Part shown: in pieces, positions 60,471 to 64,000 of the stretch
Layout of the letters: each line of letters begins with the position of its first letter
Position numbering within the stretch: position 1 is the stretch's first letter
Origin: Oasisia sp. SBJ-2009
Lineage: Eukaryota > Annelida > Polychaeta > Sabellida > Siboglinidae
NCBI GenBank assembly: GCA_964017155.1
Contig: OZ024862.1
Location: forward strand, 27,451,933 to 27,515,932
Direction of reading: 5' to 3'
DNA: 64,000 nucleotides
Position numbers and translations under genes: made by a program
Notes under the pieces: generated by a model
Databases searched by the model: none
What the model saw: only the letters and a program-made list of their open reading frames with translations
What the model was told of the DNA's origin: nothing

Positions 60471-60848
60471 CATGTCTTGTGGGGATAGGTCATGGTACTA
60501 CATAGTGGCCGTAGCTCGTTTTTGATGTTGGAATAAAGAACAATGAATACATATATAACAGGTTGGAAATGGGCATAATTTAATGCCAAAAATGGTATGC
60601 ACATCAGGCATACCCACAGTGTACATGTCTAGCATTAACATGTTTTACACACAGTTGTGTACATGACAGACAAGTAAAATTCAAACATATAGACAGTACA
60701 ACTCAATACTACACTATGACATCAAAAAGGTGAGGGGCGACATGCCACAGGCACGGCTCATAATGAGGAGTGACACCCCCACCCAAGAGCAGCCGGCCAG
60801 ACTGTTCAAGCTGTCTCATGACAGCGGCAGCAATGGCATCGGCCATGA
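60471..60848. other. Segment between the direct repeats
   Basis: The minus strand at 60845-60730 has a short frame with ADAIAAAVMRQLEQSGRLLL, a plausible amphipathic helix of a transposase-like protein. Not identified. Confidence 0.3.
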
Positions 60849-61055
60849 CGTGAGAACAAAATTAAAAGAGACTTACATCGATGAATACAGCATTCGAGTG
60901 GGAAGTCTTTGTGGTCTTATCCCATGATGCCAAGGGTGGACTAGACCACAACTGCTGAGGGGTGGAAGGTTGGCTTAGACAACCGTTTACGTTATTGCAC
61001 AATACATAACCACCATAAAATTACTTTTGGCTTTACCAAGAAGTTGACATTTATT
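60849..61055 (+). repeat. 205-bp direct repeat, copy 2
   Basis: Second copy of 60261-60470, 588 bases downstream. A tandem segmental duplication is the simplest reading. Confidence 0.9.
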
Positions 61056-61247
61056 ATGTAACACAGTCGCCGCGGGGGACATGAACTCAGTCTCGACATT
61101 CTGGCACGGTGTCTAACTTGATGTGCCACCTGAGGTCACCTCAGGTTACGCCAGTTCGGCGCGCATGTGCATACGTGGAACGACGTTCTGGGCTGCTCGA
61201 CGTCGCAGACCGTCGCTCGACGTCGCACACGCGCACGCGCACGGGCA

Positions 61248-61934
61248 CTCGCACTCGCACACGCACACGCACACGCACACGCACACGCACACGCACACGC
61301 ACACGCACACGCACACGCACACGCACACGCACAGGCACACGCACACGCACACGCACACGCACACGCACACGCACACGCACACGCACACGCACACGCACAC
61401 GCACACGCACACGCACACGCACACGCACACGCACACGCACACGCACACGCACACGCACACGCACACGCACACGCACACGCACACGCACACGCACACGCAC
61501 ACGCACACGCACACGCACACGCACACGCACACGCACACGCACACGCACACGCACACGCACACGCACACGCACACGCACACGCACACGCACACGCACACGC
61601 ACACGCACACGCACACGCACACGCACACGCACACGCACACGCACACGCACACGCACACGCACACGCACACGCACACGCACACGCACACGCACACGCACAC
61701 GCACACGCACACGCACACGCACACGCACACGCACACGCACACGCACACGCACACGCACACGCACACGCACACGCACACGCACACGCACACGCACACGCAC
61801 ACGCACACGCACACGCACACGCACACGCACACGCACACGCACACGCACACGCACACGCACACGCACACGCACACGCACACGCACACGCACACGCACACGC
61901 ACACGCACACGCACACGCACACGCACACGCACAC
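61248..61934. repeat. (ACACGC)n hexamer array, ~113 units
   Basis: Pure acacgc from 61253 to 61934 except one acaggc at about 61333, with a degenerate gcgcacgggcactcgc lead-in. Stop-free in five frames, so the ~270-330 codon frames here are artefacts. Confidence 0.98.
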
Positions 61935-62361
61935 ACATGTGAACTGCAATGCTCGCTTAATTACCAGGACACGCAAGAGCGAGCACATAACGCCTGTGTT
62001 ATGGAAACACTTTGGGCTGTCAGTGAAATATCCGCTCCGCAACACCTAGAACTGAAGGCGCTGAGGGGATTGGCACTGTCATACATGAATGACTTTGTAC
62101 AGAAGCACGGCCAATTAGTGCAGTGTGATCTAAGGAGAAATCACTTCTTGTCGTACGGACTGTAACTTATGATGAACGGTGTTTCAGCCGACATGCGGCC
62201 ATACTCTGGAATTACTTATTTAATACAGTATTTATTTTTAATCATATAAATGTTATAATTAACTTTATGTAGTTCTATTTTAAGCGCCAGATAGTATGCT
62301 ATTTTGTTTTAATTGGATTCGGGCGCTATATTAGTCCCTATCATAATAATAATTATTATTA
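61935..62361 (+). mobile_element. L2-like LINE 3' end with tail
   Basis: NARLITRTRKSEHITPVL (61945-62000) is the conserved L2-like C-terminal block ('NAAARLITR..K.EHITPVL..LHWLPV'). The sequence ends with gcgccagatag...gggcgctatatta and (AAT)n at 62340-62361. The ACACGC array begins just before the block. Confidence 0.7.
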
Positions 62362-62524
62362 TGGGTCCTATGCAGTAACTGTTATTTCCTTTGCTTGTAC
62401 TAGCACAGCTACTAATTCTACAATCTCATACAATTTGGTAAAATTGTCTTATTGACTACTCTATTTGTCTGCAGGCAACAGTCCGAAAGACCCTCAAACA
62501 AGACCAAACGTGTCACCTAATTAT

Positions 62525-62592
62525 TAAACGTTATTGTTACTGCAAGTCGAGATTCTCTCAATTTACAGTTCAGAGCGACGCTGGTGATATTT
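62525..62592 (+). repeat. Copy of the intron next to the first ARM-TIR exon
   Basis: Matches 57785-57860 (shared tacagttcagagcg and gagattctctcaa or a one-base variant). It is part of the duplicated block that also includes 63731-63815, but in changed order. Confidence 0.75.
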
Positions 62593-62849
62593 ATAACTGT
62601 ATAGTCGTATACAAAAGACCACCATTTCGCAATACACATGACATGATCTTTACAACAAAAGAACGCATATTCTACGAAATTTATGCTGTGAATTATATCA
62701 ATATAAATTGCTAAGGCTTATAAATGTCCTTTAGTCTGTTAGTTGTACTGTTAACCTGACTGCGTGAGTACGTGTGTGCGTATGTGCATGTGTATGAGTT
62801 GTAAAATTTAGGAAGGATTTTAAAGGTGGGGTTTCTGTCTGCGCACGCG

Positions 62850-62925
62850 CGCGCGCGTGCGTGCGTGTGTGTGTGTGCGTGCGTGTGTGTGTGTGTGCGT
62901 GCGTGTGTGTGTGCATTTGTGTGCT
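62850..62925. repeat. (GC)n/(GTGC)/(GT)n tract
   Basis: Alternating purine-pyrimidine run gcgcgcgcgtgcgtgcgtgt and following gt units. Confidence 0.9.
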
Positions 62926-62929
62926 ATAT

Positions 62930-63478
62930 TTTTCCAATGATGTGATTGGAAAATTTATGTTACTATGTACACCAGCATGTGAACAGTTTAATATGATTTC
63001 ATATCGCTTTTGTATTTAATGTAATATGTTTTACACTGTTTCGAAAAATGCGGTCATAAATATATAACGCTATATATATATATATATTTACATATATATA
63101 TATATACATATCTACAGTGCATAAATACCAGTTATTGTGACCCTCTAGTTACTTTTTGTAAATCATGTTTAGTGTACGTTTTCGTTTACTTGGCTTCAGC
63201 AGTACTATATATAACATTATATAGTATCCTTACCTCTTTCAAACTTCTTATGGTGGTGTACACCCTGCTTTTACTTTCATTTTCATCCTACTTTTAATTT
63301 TGTACATACCAGTACATTTTTTTTTGTACATGAATGTAACTGCTATAAGCCATATTTTCAATGTCATACACGCTCCTTTCAATATTCGGGAATCGAGATC
63401 TGTGATGTCCATTTAAACTTTACGTTAAAAAACGGTGTAGACAATCCACCTTTAGAATCCTAAATTCCTAAATCTTAG
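62930..63478. other. AT-rich, no feature recognised
   Basis: Contains only short (TA)n tracts near 63070-63110. Confidence 0.4.
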
Positions 63479-63627
63479 AACACACGCACACACACACTCA
63501 CACATACACATACGCACGCACGCATACACACACACGCACGCACGCACGCACGCACACACGCACACACACACAAACATATATATATATATATATATATGTA
63601 CATATATATATGTTTGTATGTGTGTGT

Positions 63628-63706
<79 letters not shown>
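63479..63706. repeat. (CA)n, (TA)n and (GT)n tracts
   Basis: (CA)/(CGCA) units to 63572, a TA core to 63610, then about 45 GT units to 63706. The CA-to-GT order makes it an imperfect inverted repeat. Confidence 0.9.
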
Positions 63707-63707
<1 letters not shown>

Positions 63708-63730
63708 ACTTTCGAGTGAAGTAGACCTAC

Positions 63731-63813
63731 TTTGTCAGTGTTGTACGATAGTTTGGCGACGTTTAGTGTGACGACAGACAAGTCTCCAGGTCTGAGTTGA
63801 TAGCGAACACACC
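63731..63813 (-). pseudogene. Second copy of the first visible ARM-TIR exon, interrupted by a CCGA array
   Basis: On the minus strand [20 protein letters not shown] and KLSYNTDK match the exon at 57616-57758, ending at a retained donor AAA|GTAGGT (63731). Upstream of the GCVRY codons the exon changes into the CCGA array at 63814. The array is stop-free, so the frame stays open to the window edge. It ends in phase 0, so it could not splice in frame to the 57.6-kb exon, which needs a phase-1 donor. It is therefore a duplicate and not the preceding exon. Confidence 0.7.
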
Positions 63814-64000
63814 CGACCGACCGACCGACCGACCGACCGACCGACCGACCGACCGACCGACCGACCGACCGACCGACCGACCGACCGACCGACCGACCGA
63901 CCGACCGACCGACCGACCGACCGACCGACCGACCGACCGACCGACCGACCGACCGACCGACCGACCGACCGACCGACCGACCGACCGACCGACCGACCGA
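63814..64000. repeat. (CCGA)n array at the window edge
   Basis: About 46 pure units continuing past the window. Same unit as the array at 54995-56044. Confidence 0.97.

Noticed and set aside
61109..62165. ~270-330 codon frames of H-T, R-T, A-H and V-C repeats
   Set aside because: ACACGC array artefacts; five frames are open.
63731..63813. This exon copy as the exon immediately preceding 57616-57758
   Set aside because: Its donor phase (0) does not match the acceptor phase needed, and its sequence is homologous to that exon, so it is a duplicate.

Overview
This is eukaryotic, almost certainly metazoan, nuclear DNA. Protein signals are split by introns with canonical splice sites. The mobile elements are animal-type: CR1/L2/RTE-like LINEs, a Gypsy LTR element, pogo/Tigger-like, Harbinger-like and THAP-type DNA transposons. 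Microsatellites are extremely abundant, long and pure. The species cannot be named from the sequence; an ARM-TIR gene of this style fits a marine invertebrate, which is inference. There are no bacterial features, CRISPR arrays or operons, and most long open frames are tandem-repeat artefacts.

The main host gene runs on the minus strand from about 57.8 kb to 23.2 kb. Nine exons can be chained with compatible phase at all eight junctions, giving the C-terminal 497 residues of a protein with armadillo-type repeats followed by a TIR domain. This is an ARM-TIR architecture related in layout to SARM1 but without visible SAM domains. The upstream exons are not seen. Its introns hold nearly all the mobile DNA between 23 and 57 kb: a LINE palindrome (27-31 kb), a deleted Gypsy element (34.6-37.35 kb), RTE- and L2-like fragments (38-44 kb), a Harbinger-like MITE (45.3 kb) and nested LINEs (49-54 kb). 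A second copy of its first visible exon lies at 63.73 kb and runs directly into a CCGA array at the window edge.

Left of that gene are two other minus-strand fragments: a palmitoyltransferase (ZDHHC-type) exon at 3.77-4.05 kb, with a frameshifted copy at 20.7 kb, and a terminal exon with a fibronectin-III-like domain and a membrane segment at 7.86-8.26 kb.

The left 23 kb is a mosaic. Positions 1-3450 are an inverted copy of 20.95-22.99 kb, disrupted by a LINE 3' fragment. Then come a MITE (4.3 kb), a CR1-like LINE 5' half with an esterase-type ORF1 and tandem 5'UTR units (5.8-7.8 kb), a 1.08-kb pentamer array built of four blocks (10.4-11.5 kb), a dead pogo/Tigger transposase with a coding minisatellite (12.3-13.9 kb), a LINE (14.0-16.6 kb), and a 4-kb imperfect palindrome with THAP remnants and a nested 0.66-kb element (16.6-20.7 kb).

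The right end (54-64 kb) is dominated by kilobase-scale simple arrays (CCGA/CGAA, CTCTGT/CA, TTAGTA, ACACGC), L2-like 3' ends and an inverted second Harbinger-like element.

The recurring themes are inverted duplications at several scales, tandem arrays that change unit in blocks, and LINE tails that have become microsatellites.
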